Of a DNA stretch of 60,835 bases, positions 34,749 to 43,970 are shown one piece after another. The stretch's first letter is position 1. Each line of letters starts with the position of its first letter. This DNA comes from Neisseriaceae bacterium (GTDB taxonomy: Bacteria; Pseudomonadota; Gammaproteobacteria; Burkholderiales; UBA11063), in NCBI GenBank assembly GCA_003963245.1, contig RXJX01000037.1, forward strand, positions 9,865 through 70,699. The letters run 5' to 3'. The notes below the pieces were generated by a model. The model searched no databases. It was given only the letters and a program-made list of their open reading frames with translations, and was not told the DNA's origin. A program made the position numbers and the translations under genes.

Positions 34749-36878
34749 ATGACAAATTTAAACGCTGAGAACCAGATGGTTACCAATCAAGAACATTTTC
34801 GGCAAGAATACGAACGGCAACTCAAGAATCTTAAACGCGAGTTTCAAGATCAAATTGAATGGCAAAAATATTGTGTTGAGAGTAACGCTGATAACTTGGT
34901 GAAACACATTAGGCTAAAGCAGCTTGAGAGCGATTTTGCGATAAAAATTGAACAGCTCCGCTCTTTTGTGGCACATAATTTTTGCTATTTTAATGCTAAT
35001 GAAATTTCTTCGATTTTGGCTATTCCTAGTCAGATGTTGAGCTCAGATGAATTAGTCTTTCATCGTATTTGGCTCGGAAGTCATTTACCTCAGTTAGCAT
35101 TTGAATCAATTAATCAGTGGGAACAGGCATTTGAAGTTACTCAACATGACTTAGGATTGAAGTATCATAGCGTAGTTTGGGTCTGGGATGTGGGACAGGT
35201 AGATGGTGATCAGAATTTTATTGCTTCTGAATTGAATGATAGTTATTTGATTGGTTATTATTTAACCAATACTCAACGAAGAGCCTTGGTGAAATCTTTA
35301 AAACGCTTACTTGAGAATCATTCAGAAATTGATGCTGAATTTATGCAGCAGTTAATTAACAAACGCTATTTTGTTGATGTATCTGATTATTTGCGCGAAT
35401 TTATTTTGTATACTTTTGGTGGTATATATATTGATGTTGACACGGTGCCATATCGTGCGGCAACCGCTTTTTTGGCTAAGCCAGAAGTGCCTGACTATTA
35501 TAGTTATTTACCTTCAACAATTTCGGGTGAGATTGAACAAATTCACGTTAATTGGTTAAATCTTCTTGAAGATGAAAATGGGATGCAAATTGCAAAAAAA
35601 GGTAATACTGCTTTAGCAAAAATTATAGCAAGAATGAACGCCAATATTTCCCGCTTGGATAAAGAAGTACCAGATAAGGATGATGTTGAACGTTCGCGAG
35701 CATATCAGCTTCATTTGCATGACTCAACTTACGGTGAATGGTATAGTGAGATTGGCAGAAGTTTTGTTGCCTATAACGATATTATAGCCAAAAATTATTT
35801 GCTGGTATTATCTAAAATTCCCGAAACTGTTGTATTGGGATTATACGGCATGCGCTTGATTTATGATCCGGTAAATAATGCTAAACTACCTTTGACAGAT
35901 TTTGAAGAAGATTGCTATAGAAATTGTGTAAGAAAACTGGAGTCATGTAATTGGAACTTAACAAATCCTTTGCAACTGCAGAGTTTTGCACCTTTAATAT
36001 TTACAGATGAATTAATTCGAATTGCCTATCATCCGCAATTACGAACGGCTGATCATGGTTATGATTATTATTCTTTTATGTCACATGATGAGAATCTTGA
36101 TCGGGTTAATGATCTGTTTGGAGCTTTTTTTATTACGCTAAATGCTGAATCTATTCATTATCCCTATTATTGGGTACGTTTGAACGGTGCATCCTCAAAA
36201 TATTATCGTGAATTACCTTTTGTATTACCAATTTGTGAGCAAATAGAGCGGCAAAGAGAGCATAATTTGCCACGAAAAAGCATTCTTCCTAATGGCATTC
36301 GTTATATTCGTGGCGATGGGTTAACTGAGCAGCATAAAAATCAGATTGCCGAGTTATTATTTGAAACCAGCTATTTAGAGTATTGTTCATATGCCAATAA
36401 GCTACAGTTGCCCAAGGTACAGCTTCAGCGTATTCAAAATGTAGATCCAATGGTAGACTATTGCAATATTTTGATTGATATACAAGGACAACTCCTCGGC
36501 TTTTTTATTGGACTAAAAGTATCTGAACTTAACCAAATTCAATTTGTATCGTATTATCGTGATGAAATGAAAGATATGGATGCTGCGTATGATGCATTTA
36601 TAACTAAAAATACGCGAGACAATGATTATTTTGTGGGAAGTTTGGCAATTGATAAAAAATTTCGTGGATTAAAATATTTTAATGCGATGTTTAATCAAAT
36701 TGTCAAACAAGCCCGCGAGAGCGGTGCGCAGAGAATTGTGTTAACAGTTTGGGAAAGTAGTCCAGCATTGGCGCTTTACCTAAAAAAAGGCTTTCGCAAA
36801 ATTGGTGATAGCTTTGATTATGCATACCCTATATTTTTTGATAAGCTATATATGCTAGAGTACACGAATTTATATTAA
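34749..36878 (+). CDS. Glycosyltransferase (TcdA/B- or GT32-like) fused to GNAT acetyltransferase
   Basis: A 709-residue cytosolic protein. Residues 1-75 are a charged coiled-coil-like region. A GT-A domain follows (about 95-420), with HRIWLGS near 104 and the DXD-containing segment YTFGGIYIDVDTVPY (D229, D231), typical of large clostridial toxin-type (GT44) and GT32 transferases. The last 200 residues form a GNAT acetyltransferase: SLAIDKKFRGLKYFNAMF near 630-650 is the acetyl-CoA loop region. Such a protein could glycosylate and N-acetylate the same acceptor. No signal peptide is seen. It lies between an exporter and nagB. I know no named homologue; a host-directed effector is an alternative. 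Confidence 0.7.
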   Translation: MTNLNAENQMVTNQEHFRQEYERQLKNLKREFQDQIEWQKYCVESNADNLVKHIRLKQLESDFAIKIEQLRSFVAHNFCYFNANEISSILAIPSQMLSSDELVFHRIWLGSHLPQLAFESINQWEQAFEVTQHDLGLKYHSVVWVWDVGQVDGDQNFIASELNDSYLIGYYLTNTQRRALVKSLKRLLENHSEIDAEFMQQLINKRYFVDVSDYLREFILYTFGGIYIDVDTVPYRAATAFLAKPEVPDYYSYLPSTISGEIEQIHVNWLNLLEDENGMQIAKKGNTALAKIIARMNANISRLDKEVPDKDDVERSRAYQLHLHDSTYGEWYSEIGRSFVAYNDIIAKNYLLVLSKIPETVVLGLYGMRLIYDPVNNAKLPLTDFEEDCYRNCVRKLESCNWNLTNPLQLQSFAPLIFTDELIRIAYHPQLRTADHGYDYYSFMSHDENLDRVNDLFGAFFITLNAESIHYPYYWVRLNGASSKYYRELPFVLPICEQIERQREHNLPRKSILPNGIRYIRGDGLTEQHKNQIAELLFETSYLEYCSYANKLQLPKVQLQRIQNVDPMVDYCNILIDIQGQLLGFFIGLKVSELNQIQFVSYYRDEMKDMDAAYDAFITKNTRDNDYFVGSLAIDKKFRGLKYFNAMFNQIVKQARESGAQRIVLTVWESSPALALYLKKGFRKIGDSFDYAYPIFFDKLYMLEYTNLY

Positions 36879-36928
36879 CTTTTAACTTGTAATTATTTTA
36901 ATTATGATATCATTTCTAGGAGCAAAGG

Positions 36929-37750
36929 ATGCGCTTAATTGTTTCACAGCATAATGTTGGGGTTTGGGCTGCTTATTATCTCTATAAGAAAATCACTGCC
37001 TTTAATCCAACTGCTGATAAACCGTTTATTTTAGGGCTACCGACTGAATCGACACCATTGGCGATGTATGAGCAATTGATTAAGTTGCACAAAAATAAAT
37101 TGCTCAGTTTTAAAAATGTGATAACGTTTAATATGGATGAATATGTTGGTCTGGAAGCAACCAACCCAGAGTCCTACCATCATTATATGTATCATAATTT
37201 TTTTAATCATATTGACATTGAGCATGAAAATATTAATATTCTCGATGGTATGGCAGCAGATTTAATTCTGGAGTGTCAACGTTTTGAGCAGAAAATTACT
37301 GATTTAGGCGGGATGAATATAATTGTAGGAGGTATTGGCGAAGACGGGCATCTCGCATTTAATGAGCCCGGATCTTCTTTGGCTTCAGTAACCCGGGTTA
37401 AAACACTTAATTCGAGTACGGTAATGGCAAATTCGCGTTTTTTTGGAGATAATATTGAGAAAACTCCCAAATTAGCACTGACTATGGGTATGAAAACCAT
37501 TATGGATGCAAAAGAAGTCATGATATTGGCTAAAGGGATGAATAAAGCTACGGCGATCGCTCATACTATTGAAGGTGCAGTAAGTGGGCTTTGCCCGGCA
37601 TCGTTTTTGCAAATGCATCCTAAAGCTTCGATTATTTGTGATGAATATGCCACTTATGAGTTGAAGGTAAAAACAGTACGTTATTTTGAAAATATTTGTG
37701 ATGAATTTGATGCGGTTGAAAAAGAGTTAATTAAAGCCCTAGTTATATAA
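36929..37750 (+). CDS. nagB: Glucosamine-6-phosphate deaminase
   Basis: A 273-residue enzyme converting GlcN-6-P to fructose-6-P and ammonia. Active-site residues match the E. coli enzyme: D70 and E71 in NMDEYVGL, and D139, H141 and E146 in GGIGEDGHLAFNEPGSS. AGGAG lies eight bases before the ATG. It sits between the glycosyltransferase fusion and the AmpG-like permease. nagA and nagK are not in the window, so GlcNAc released by NagZ would need enzymes encoded elsewhere. Confidence 0.94.
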   Translation: MRLIVSQHNVGVWAAYYLYKKITAFNPTADKPFILGLPTESTPLAMYEQLIKLHKNKLLSFKNVITFNMDEYVGLEATNPESYHHYMYHNFFNHIDIEHENINILDGMAADLILECQRFEQKITDLGGMNIIVGGIGEDGHLAFNEPGSSLASVTRVKTLNSSTVMANSRFFGDNIEKTPKLALTMGMKTIMDAKEVMILAKGMNKATAIAHTIEGAVSGLCPASFLQMHPKASIICDEYATYELKVKTVRYFENICDEFDAVEKELIKALVI

Positions 37751-37770
37751 TTATTTTGAGGAGATATGAA

Positions 37771-39045
37771 ATGAGTGTAAAATCAACATCGCCATGGAAA
37801 TGGGTGCCTTCACTTTACTTTATGGAAGGGCTGCCTTTTACGATGGTTGTTGTCGTTTCGACAATTATGTATAAAAACTTTGGCATAGATAATGCGTTAA
37901 TTACTTATTATACTGGGTGGTTGGTATTACCATGGACATTAAAACCCCTTTGGTCGTGGTTTATTGATTTGTATCGAACTAAACGTTGGTGGATTTATTC
38001 GATGCAGTTTTTATTCTCCTTATCCATGGTGTTAGCAGCGGTCAGTTTACATTTACCAGCTTTTTTCCAATTAAGCCTAATCGCGTTTTCATTAAGTGCG
38101 CTAGCTGCATCTAGCCATGACATTGCTGCAGATGGCTTTTATTTGATTAGCTTAACTTCTGGGCAGCAATCATTTTTTGTTGGAATGCAAAGTGCCTTCT
38201 TTCAGGTTGCCAAGATTTTTGGTAGCGGTTTGTTGGTGATTATTTCTGGTTATTTACTGAAGGCTACTAGCCATAATGCAGCACTCAGCTGGAGTATAGT
38301 GTTATTTATCGCAGCAGGTACCTCGTTAATTATCGCGGTATACCATTTTACTGTCCTACCACGTACCGAGGTGAGAGTTCGTAAGCCAATGGCGGAAGTA
38401 TTCCCAGAAATCAAAGACGTATTTGTTTCGTTATTTAAATTAGACCAAATCTGGATTATTTTCTTGTTTGCTTTAACCTTTAGGCTCGGTGAGACCATGC
38501 TTGCTAAAACTGTGCCGTTGTTTATTTTAGATAGTCGGGCAGTTGGTGGTCTTGGTTTTGATAATTCATATATGGGTTTAACTAATATTTGTACCTTGAT
38601 TTCCACTGTGATTGCTGGAATATTGGGTGGAGTGTTAATTAGTAAATTTGGATTAAAACGCTGTTTATGGCCAATGTTATTATTTGTAAATATTCCGCAT
38701 TTGGTGTTTGTCTACTTGGCGTATGCTCAACCGACCCAAGAAATTGTGCCGTTGGTTTTACAAATTGTTGAATATTTTGCGGTTAATATCTCTTTAACGG
38801 GGTATATGATGGTGTTATTTTATGCTGTGCGCGATAGCAAATACAAGACCTCGCATTATGCTTTTATTGCTGCCATCATGATGCTGGCAAATATGGTGCC
38901 ATCAATGATAAGCGGTAGCTTGCAGGAAATGCTTGGCTATAAACACTATTTTCTTGCTATTTTGTTCACATTGATTCCCAGTTTATTTGTGATTCCATTT
39001 ATTAAAATTGATTCTGGTTTCGGTCTCAAACAAGCCAATGAATAA
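37771..39045 (+). CDS. AmpG-like MFS permease
   Basis: A 424-residue, 12-helix transporter of the AmpG (muropeptide permease) superfamily branch, opening PWKWVPSLYFMEGLPFT. GAGGAG lies five to ten bases before the ATG at 37,771; a TTG five codons earlier is rejected because it falls in that site. Wording is closer to the AmpG-like permeases found with NagZ genes in Bacteroidetes than to E. coli AmpG, so transfer is possible. With NagZ and NagB next to it, import of GlcNAc-containing peptidoglycan or chitin fragments is likely. Confidence 0.82.
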   Translation: MSVKSTSPWKWVPSLYFMEGLPFTMVVVVSTIMYKNFGIDNALITYYTGWLVLPWTLKPLWSWFIDLYRTKRWWIYSMQFLFSLSMVLAAVSLHLPAFFQLSLIAFSLSALAASSHDIAADGFYLISLTSGQQSFFVGMQSAFFQVAKIFGSGLLVIISGYLLKATSHNAALSWSIVLFIAAGTSLIIAVYHFTVLPRTEVRVRKPMAEVFPEIKDVFVSLFKLDQIWIIFLFALTFRLGETMLAKTVPLFILDSRAVGGLGFDNSYMGLTNICTLISTVIAGILGGVLISKFGLKRCLWPMLLFVNIPHLVFVYLAYAQPTQEIVPLVLQIVEYFAVNISLTGYMMVLFYAVRDSKYKTSHYAFIAAIMMLANMVPSMISGSLQEMLGYKHYFLAILFTLIPSLFVIPFIKIDSGFGLKQANE

Positions 39046-39074
39046 AAGAATAAATTTTTGAAAGTTTAAATATT

Positions 39075-40769
39075 ATGACATCAGTTGACAATATTCAATC
39101 AATAGTCTCTAACATGAGTTTGCAGGAACAAGTTCTGGAACTTTTAATGTTGGATGTACGTTATTTTACTAACGATGAAGAAAAGGTCTATCCGCTTACC
39201 TGTTTGCCTTCAGAAATTAAAGCGATACTAAACGAGTATCCTGTTGGTGGAGCTATTCTTTTTCGTGAAAATATAGCTCAGTTGGCTGATGTGGTAAAAC
39301 TTACAGACGATCTCCAAAAAAATGTTAAATTTGGTCGGTTAATCGCGATTGATCAAGAGGGGGGCAGTGTTACCCGGATTCATAGCGCAACTGAAATGCC
39401 AGGTAATATGGCATTGGGTGCGATTAATGATGTTTTAGTTACGAGCCAGGCATCGCAAACGTTAGCAACTGAATTAGATGCACTGGGCTTTAACTTTATG
39501 TTTTCGCCGGTTTTGGATGTGAATAGTAATCCGCAAAATCCTATTGTGGGGGTTCGTTCATTCGGTAAAGATCCTGAGCTGGTTGCTCGTCATGGAGTTG
39601 CTTATTGCGATGGTTTAAATCGTGAAGATATGATTGCTTGTGGTAAACATTTCCCAGGGCATGGAGATACAGATGTTGATTCGCATCATGATTTGCCGCT
39701 TATACGTAAGTCATTAAGTGAATTTGAGCAAGTTGATCTTGTGCCATTTAAAGTTGCAGTAGCTGCAAATATTGATTCTCTTATGACTGCGCACATTGTT
39801 TTCCCTGACTTAGACTCCGGTGAAATTTTATCCAGCAAAACTAAAAAAATGATACAGACACCTGCGACATTATCTAAGAAAATCATGACGGATTTATTAA
39901 GAAATCAGATGCAATATCAAGGGGTGATTGTTAGTGATGCGCTTGATATGAAGGCTATTTCTGATAATTTTACTCCGGTTGAAGCTACCTTAAATTGTAT
40001 CGCAGCTGGTGTAGATTTGATCTTGATGCCAATTCGTTTATGGTCCAAAGAAAATATTCTAGAATTTAGAAAATACATGACTGATTTGGTTACAGCATGT
40101 CAAAATTCGGAGTTGTTAAAACAGCGTGTCTTTGAATCATGTTGTCGAATTATTGAGTTAAAACAGCGCAAAGTATTACCTAAATTAATGGCACAAGCAA
40201 GTTTTGAAGAGCGGCTTAAACGAGTACAAGAGTTAGTGTACTGTGAAAAGCATCAGCAGTTACAACAAGAAATCGCTGCTAAAGCAGTTACCTTAGCTAA
40301 AAATGAAAACAATATTTTACCTTGGGCTAGTAAGCTGGATGAGGCGATCTTATTAATTGCTGCTAATGATGCTGTTGCGCATGATGCCACAAATGCGTTA
40401 AAAGGGCTTGGCTATTCTAATGTAGTAGTTAAAAGCATTGAGCAAGAGTTTAAGCTTGAAGAATTAAAGCAATTTAGTAAAGTGATTGTTTTGAGTTATA
40501 ATTTAAACCCAACAACAGCTCTTCCATTTAATTTTGTTATAAACTTACTACAACAAGGTGATATTTCGCATATTGTGCTAAGTTGCCATAATCCTTATGA
40601 TAGTTTATACTTGGAAAATGTGAGTACCTTGGTTCTGGCTTTCGGTTGTTCCGGGCTTGATCAAACAAATTATAGTATTCGTAAGTTTGAATTAAATATG
40701 TCTCAGGCAATTAAGAAAATTATGACCGCTAAGTCGCTAAGTGAGTTTAATACACATTTACCAGTTTAG
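39075..40769 (+). CDS. nagZ: GH3 beta-N-acetylhexosaminidase (NagZ-like, with C-terminal domain)
   Basis: A 564-residue GH3 enzyme without signal peptide. IDQEGGSVTRI (near 95), the NagZ-type catalytic loop KHFPGHGDTDVDSHHDLP (about 190-207) with the His/Asp pair used in the phosphorylase-like mechanism, and the nucleophile Asp in GVIVSDALDM (near 287) are present. At 564 residues it is far longer than E. coli NagZ (about 341); residues beyond about 350 form a second alpha/beta domain as in two-domain GH3 enzymes. It would remove GlcNAc in the cytosol from imported fragments. It is the last gene of the unit. Confidence 0.9.
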   Translation: MTSVDNIQSIVSNMSLQEQVLELLMLDVRYFTNDEEKVYPLTCLPSEIKAILNEYPVGGAILFRENIAQLADVVKLTDDLQKNVKFGRLIAIDQEGGSVTRIHSATEMPGNMALGAINDVLVTSQASQTLATELDALGFNFMFSPVLDVNSNPQNPIVGVRSFGKDPELVARHGVAYCDGLNREDMIACGKHFPGHGDTDVDSHHDLPLIRKSLSEFEQVDLVPFKVAVAANIDSLMTAHIVFPDLDSGEILSSKTKKMIQTPATLSKKIMTDLLRNQMQYQGVIVSDALDMKAISDNFTPVEATLNCIAAGVDLILMPIRLWSKENILEFRKYMTDLVTACQNSELLKQRVFESCCRIIELKQRKVLPKLMAQASFEERLKRVQELVYCEKHQQLQQEIAAKAVTLAKNENNILPWASKLDEAILLIAANDAVAHDATNALKGLGYSNVVVKSIEQEFKLEELKQFSKVIVLSYNLNPTTALPFNFVINLLQQGDISHIVLSCHNPYDSLYLENVSTLVLAFGCSGLDQTNYSIRKFELNMSQAIKKIMTAKSLSEFNTHLPV

Positions 40770-40797
40770 TATTTATTTTGATGTAATCACAAAATCA

Positions 40798-40827
40798 ATT
40801 TAAAGGGCTTATATATGCCCTTTAAAT
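40798..40827 (+). terminator. Terminator after the nagZ-like gene
   Basis: ATTTAAAGGGC (40,798-40,808) pairs perfectly with GCCCTTTAAAT (40,817-40,827), starting 28 bases past the stop. It is the probable 3' end of the amino-sugar operon. Confidence 0.75.
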
Positions 40828-40843
40828 GCTGATATAAGAGGGG

Positions 40844-40887
40844 CTACTGATTATTAATTTGCTGTTGATATTGTTCCATAAGCTTAT
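40844..40887 (-). pseudogene. 3' remnant of a small secreted-protein gene
   Basis: On the minus strand this encodes NKLMEQYQQQINNQ followed by a stop, nearly identical to NKLLEQYQQQINNQ near the end of the gene at 43,971-44,348. Just before it, GAGGGGCT also recalls the chitinase terminator arm at 43,897-43,904. It abuts the truncated lysR copy, so it marks a rearrangement junction. Confidence 0.7.
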
Positions 40888-41003
40888 TTGTTTTACTCGA
40901 CGGCTGACTGCTGTGTAGTTCATATTTAATTTTGTGCGGCTTTAACGATTCCTTCGCTTTGTACTACTGTGGCAAAAATCTCTAAGTCGTCATAACTAAA
41001 CAT
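40888..41003 (-). pseudogene. Truncated lysR 5' copy
   Basis: The first 39 codons of the regulator at 31,307-32,203 are present here, with a one-base deletion in a T run (TTTTT to TTTT) that shifts the frame, and several substitutions. It is part of the 312-bp duplicated segment and cannot make a functional regulator. Confidence 0.85.
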
Positions 41004-41199
41004 CCTAATTCCCTTTACCATATAAGTGTTTTTTTAGAATTAAATCGTGCGTGTAACCAAATTCGCACCTGAATTTTACCATTTACTGACTATTCTCAGT
41101 TTACTATCGTTTTAATTGTGTATTTGCATTATTGCATGTGGTAATATGTAAAGATTATCGTTGTATAAATGTTTATTGGTAGAGTAAAATCGTGGGCTA
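40888..41199. repeat. Duplicated lysR 5' end plus promoter region, copy B
   Basis: Same orientation as copy A at 32,087-32,399. It ends 75 bases before the chitinase start, so the regulatory core (41,109-41,178, with the dyad at 41,125-41,136) is placed at a promoter-like distance from that gene. The rest of the 505-base gap 40,770-41,274 holds only the terminator and the remnants listed separately. Confidence 0.9.
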
Positions 41200-41274
41200 A
41201 TTTTAATGTTAAACATACTATTTGGTGCTATTTATATGCCAAATAAGTGCATAATTGTTTGTATATAGAGGTTA

Positions 41275-43872
41275 ATGCTTGTGAAAAAACAACATATAAT
41301 ATTATCTGCACTGGTAATTGGTGCAGTTCTTACCGCCTGTAGTTCTGGTGGTAGTTCTAGTGGAAATAGTAGCGGAACTTCTAATGCTCCGCAAAAAACA
41401 ACAATTTTTGTCCCGCTAACTAAACAAAATCTTACACCATCTGGTCAAGGTACTGATTTTGCTCAATATAGCAAATCAGGAAGTTTGCAAAGAATGAGAT
41501 TGCAAGGAGCAACCGATAGCTGTATAAATTTGGTAAATCAACCAAATGGTCAGCAATATACTACTGCGATTAGTGGTTCATCTTCTTGGGCAACTGCTTC
41601 AGTTACATTTTCTATCCAGAATAATTGTGGTATGGCAGAGTCATTTACTGCACAAGCAGTTTTAAACAATTTACAAATTAATGGTGGCAAAGTGACATCA
41701 ACCAATGCTAGCGTTACACAAACTGGTAGCCCATATATGACAACTAGTACAACCGGTGGAGTAAACCCTGTGGTGAATATTGCTACACCAAGCTGTACTG
41801 GGCAGTGGTGCTCTTGGACCGAATTGGCGAGCGGTGCGCAAATGTCATTTACCGTTTCAACCAGTTATGGGTCGCAAATTAATAGTATTACACTAAGTGG
41901 TATTACACTCGACGCTACCATGGGTAATCAGCCACCAGCGCCTGGTTCAATTTTAGCGACAATTAATACTGCAGCAATCGTTAATGCTTGCGGTTCAAAT
42001 TGTAATAATTTGTCAGTTAGCTTGGTAAATGCTGCTGGTCAGATCCTTGGTACGCAAGCAATTCCACCAACAGCGAATGGTTATCAACTAAATGTACAAA
42101 ATTTGGCAGTGGGTAATTATAATGTTGTAGTGAATAATGTTCCAACTTTGTCAACTGGTAATATTAGTTATACGTTCAATCCTGGGGCTACTATTACAGT
42201 TGGTTCTGGGCAACAAACTACAGAATCTATTGTATTTGCATATCAAGCGGTAAATACCTTAAATGTTGCATTAGCTGAATTAAGCACTGGCTCCTCGTTC
42301 TTTAGCAACCCAACTATTTTGGGTCGTGTTGTAAATAATGCAACAGGTGGAGATGTACAAAATTTTACGACTACTTTAGGCGGAACGTTTAATCTTGCAT
42401 CAGCTGCTTTGGTTAGCGGTGAAAGCTATACTCTTGAAGTGCAAGGCTTGGCGGATCCTTCATCTGGAACTTATTTTGCACCAATTATTCAACCATTTAC
42501 AGTTAATAATACAACTACTAACTTGAATGTGAGTTACTCGCAAGTGCCAATGGCGCAGTTAAAAGCGGTTAACTTGAATGTGGAAAGCCCGGTTGCAGGT
42601 CAGACTATTGCTTTTGCCTCTGATGCTTATATATTTGCGTATAATACCGAAAGTGCTATTAATGGTACTACGTTATATTTCTCGGAGTCTGACACTGTTA
42701 ATGCAACTGTTAGTGGAGTTACCGGATACAACACAACAACGACGCCAAATCCAGCAGTTATCACTAATGGGAATATCAGTAATCAAACCTTGACTGTGAA
42801 AAATACTTCTGTTAGTAATAATGGGTTGATGGTTGGTTATTTAAACCAATATTATGTGTCAGGTGACGAGTATGTAACAATCAGTCAAGCTGCGCAAGCT
42901 GGGTATAATGTTCAGGTTATTGCTTTTGCAACGCTTAGTGCAGATGCTCCTATGCAGTTAACTGGTGATCTATTCTTGGCATATACTGGTTCAAGAACTT
43001 TTGCGCAATGCTCTCAGGCTGAACCTTATATTATGAATGATATTGCCGTTGCCAAACAAAAATACGGACTTAAGTATGTATTAATTTCTGTAGGTGGCTC
43101 GGCGAATTCATTCACTTTCCCAAGTGGGATGACTACCGCTCAGATTAATTCTATGGCACAAAATGTAGTAAACTTCTTGAATCAATATGGGATTGATGGA
43201 ATTGATTTTGATGTTGAAGTGGCTGTTGATGGCGCTCAATTACAACAATTGATCCAAGCGATTAAAGCGTTGTCACCTCATGCAATTATTACGGCAGCTC
43301 CGCAATCCTTTAGCGGTGGGAGTGCACCAGCACCAACGTATAATACTGCTCAAATTGTAACAACTGGAACAAATCCTGGTTATATCCCTGCATTGCAGGC
43401 TGGGCTATTCAACTATGTATGGTTGCAAGGCTATAATACCGGATCTAATTTCTTACAAGCTACTATTGGTGGAACTTCTACTGGTTATTGTGATGAGACG
43501 ATGCCATGCTTTATTCCTGCCGCATTTGGTTACTATACTAGTTCAGTCGCTGGGGCTAGCCAAGTACCGAGTAATACAACCTTTATTATCGGGGAACCTG
43601 CTACGGCAAGTGCTGGCGGTGACGCTACAGTTTGGCACAATACTAACTATGCCACTACTCAAGCGGTTTATGAAGCTTTGGCATCAAATTATCAAATGAT
43701 CAATGGCTTACCACAGTCTGGTGGTGCTATGACATGGTCGGTAAATCAAGATGTTCAAGGTGGTTGTGGTTTTGCAAATTCAGTTGCTCCAGTAGTAAGT
43801 GGTATTTCACAATCTAATATTGTGTGCCCATCAAATGGTGGAAGTTATTGGTTAAATATTTGTACTTGGTAA
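41275..43872 (+). CDS. GH18 chitinase lipoprotein
   Basis: An 865-residue surface or periplasmic lipoprotein. The signal ends LTAC, followed by a Ser/Gly-rich linker. Residues about 35-520 form Thr/Asn-rich beta modules of unknown type, probably carbohydrate-binding. The GH18 catalytic domain (about 545-865) contains DGIDFDVE at 641-648, with E648 the expected acid/base, and VLISVGG upstream. It should cut chitin outside the cell, feeding the AmpG-like, NagZ and NagB genes upstream. The ATG at 41,275 has AGAGG only 3 bases away; the GTG at 41,281 has better spacing and gives MKKQHIIL, so it may be the true start. Confidence 0.85.
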   Translation: MLVKKQHIILSALVIGAVLTACSSGGSSSGNSSGTSNAPQKTTIFVPLTKQNLTPSGQGTDFAQYSKSGSLQRMRLQGATDSCINLVNQPNGQQYTTAISGSSSWATASVTFSIQNNCGMAESFTAQAVLNNLQINGGKVTSTNASVTQTGSPYMTTSTTGGVNPVVNIATPSCTGQWCSWTELASGAQMSFTVSTSYGSQINSITLSGITLDATMGNQPPAPGSILATINTAAIVNACGSNCNNLSVSLVNAAGQILGTQAIPPTANGYQLNVQNLAVGNYNVVVNNVPTLSTGNISYTFNPGATITVGSGQQTTESIVFAYQAVNTLNVALAELSTGSSFFSNPTILGRVVNNATGGDVQNFTTTLGGTFNLASAALVSGESYTLEVQGLADPSSGTYFAPIIQPFTVNNTTTNLNVSYSQVPMAQLKAVNLNVESPVAGQTIAFASDAYIFAYNTESAINGTTLYFSESDTVNATVSGVTGYNTTTTPNPAVITNGNISNQTLTVKNTSVSNNGLMVGYLNQYYVSGDEYVTISQAAQAGYNVQVIAFATLSADAPMQLTGDLFLAYTGSRTFAQCSQAEPYIMNDIAVAKQKYGLKYVLISVGGSANSFTFPSGMTTAQINSMAQNVVNFLNQYGIDGIDFDVEVAVDGAQLQQLIQAIKALSPHAIITAAPQSFSGGSAPAPTYNTAQIVTTGTNPGYIPALQAGLFNYVWLQGYNTGSNFLQATIGGTSTGYCDETMPCFIPAAFGYYTSSVAGASQVPSNTTFIIGEPATASAGGDATVWHNTNYATTQAVYEALASNYQMINGLPQSGGAMTWSVNQDVQGGCGFANSVAPVVSGISQSNIVCPSNGGSYWLNICTW

Positions 43873-43897
43873 TTGTTTACTGAGAAAATTTAATGAG

Positions 43898-43920
43898 AGG
43901 GGCTTTGATAGCCCCTTTCT
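43898..43920 (+). terminator. Terminator after the chitinase gene
   Basis: AGGGGCT (43,898-43,904), loop TTGAT, AGCCCCT (43,910-43,916), followed by TTCT. It lies 25 bases past the stop. Confidence 0.8.
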
Positions 43921-43970
43921 ACGTTCTGGTTTAATATAATTAATTTAAGCAGCGCTTGGATAAAGCTTTC

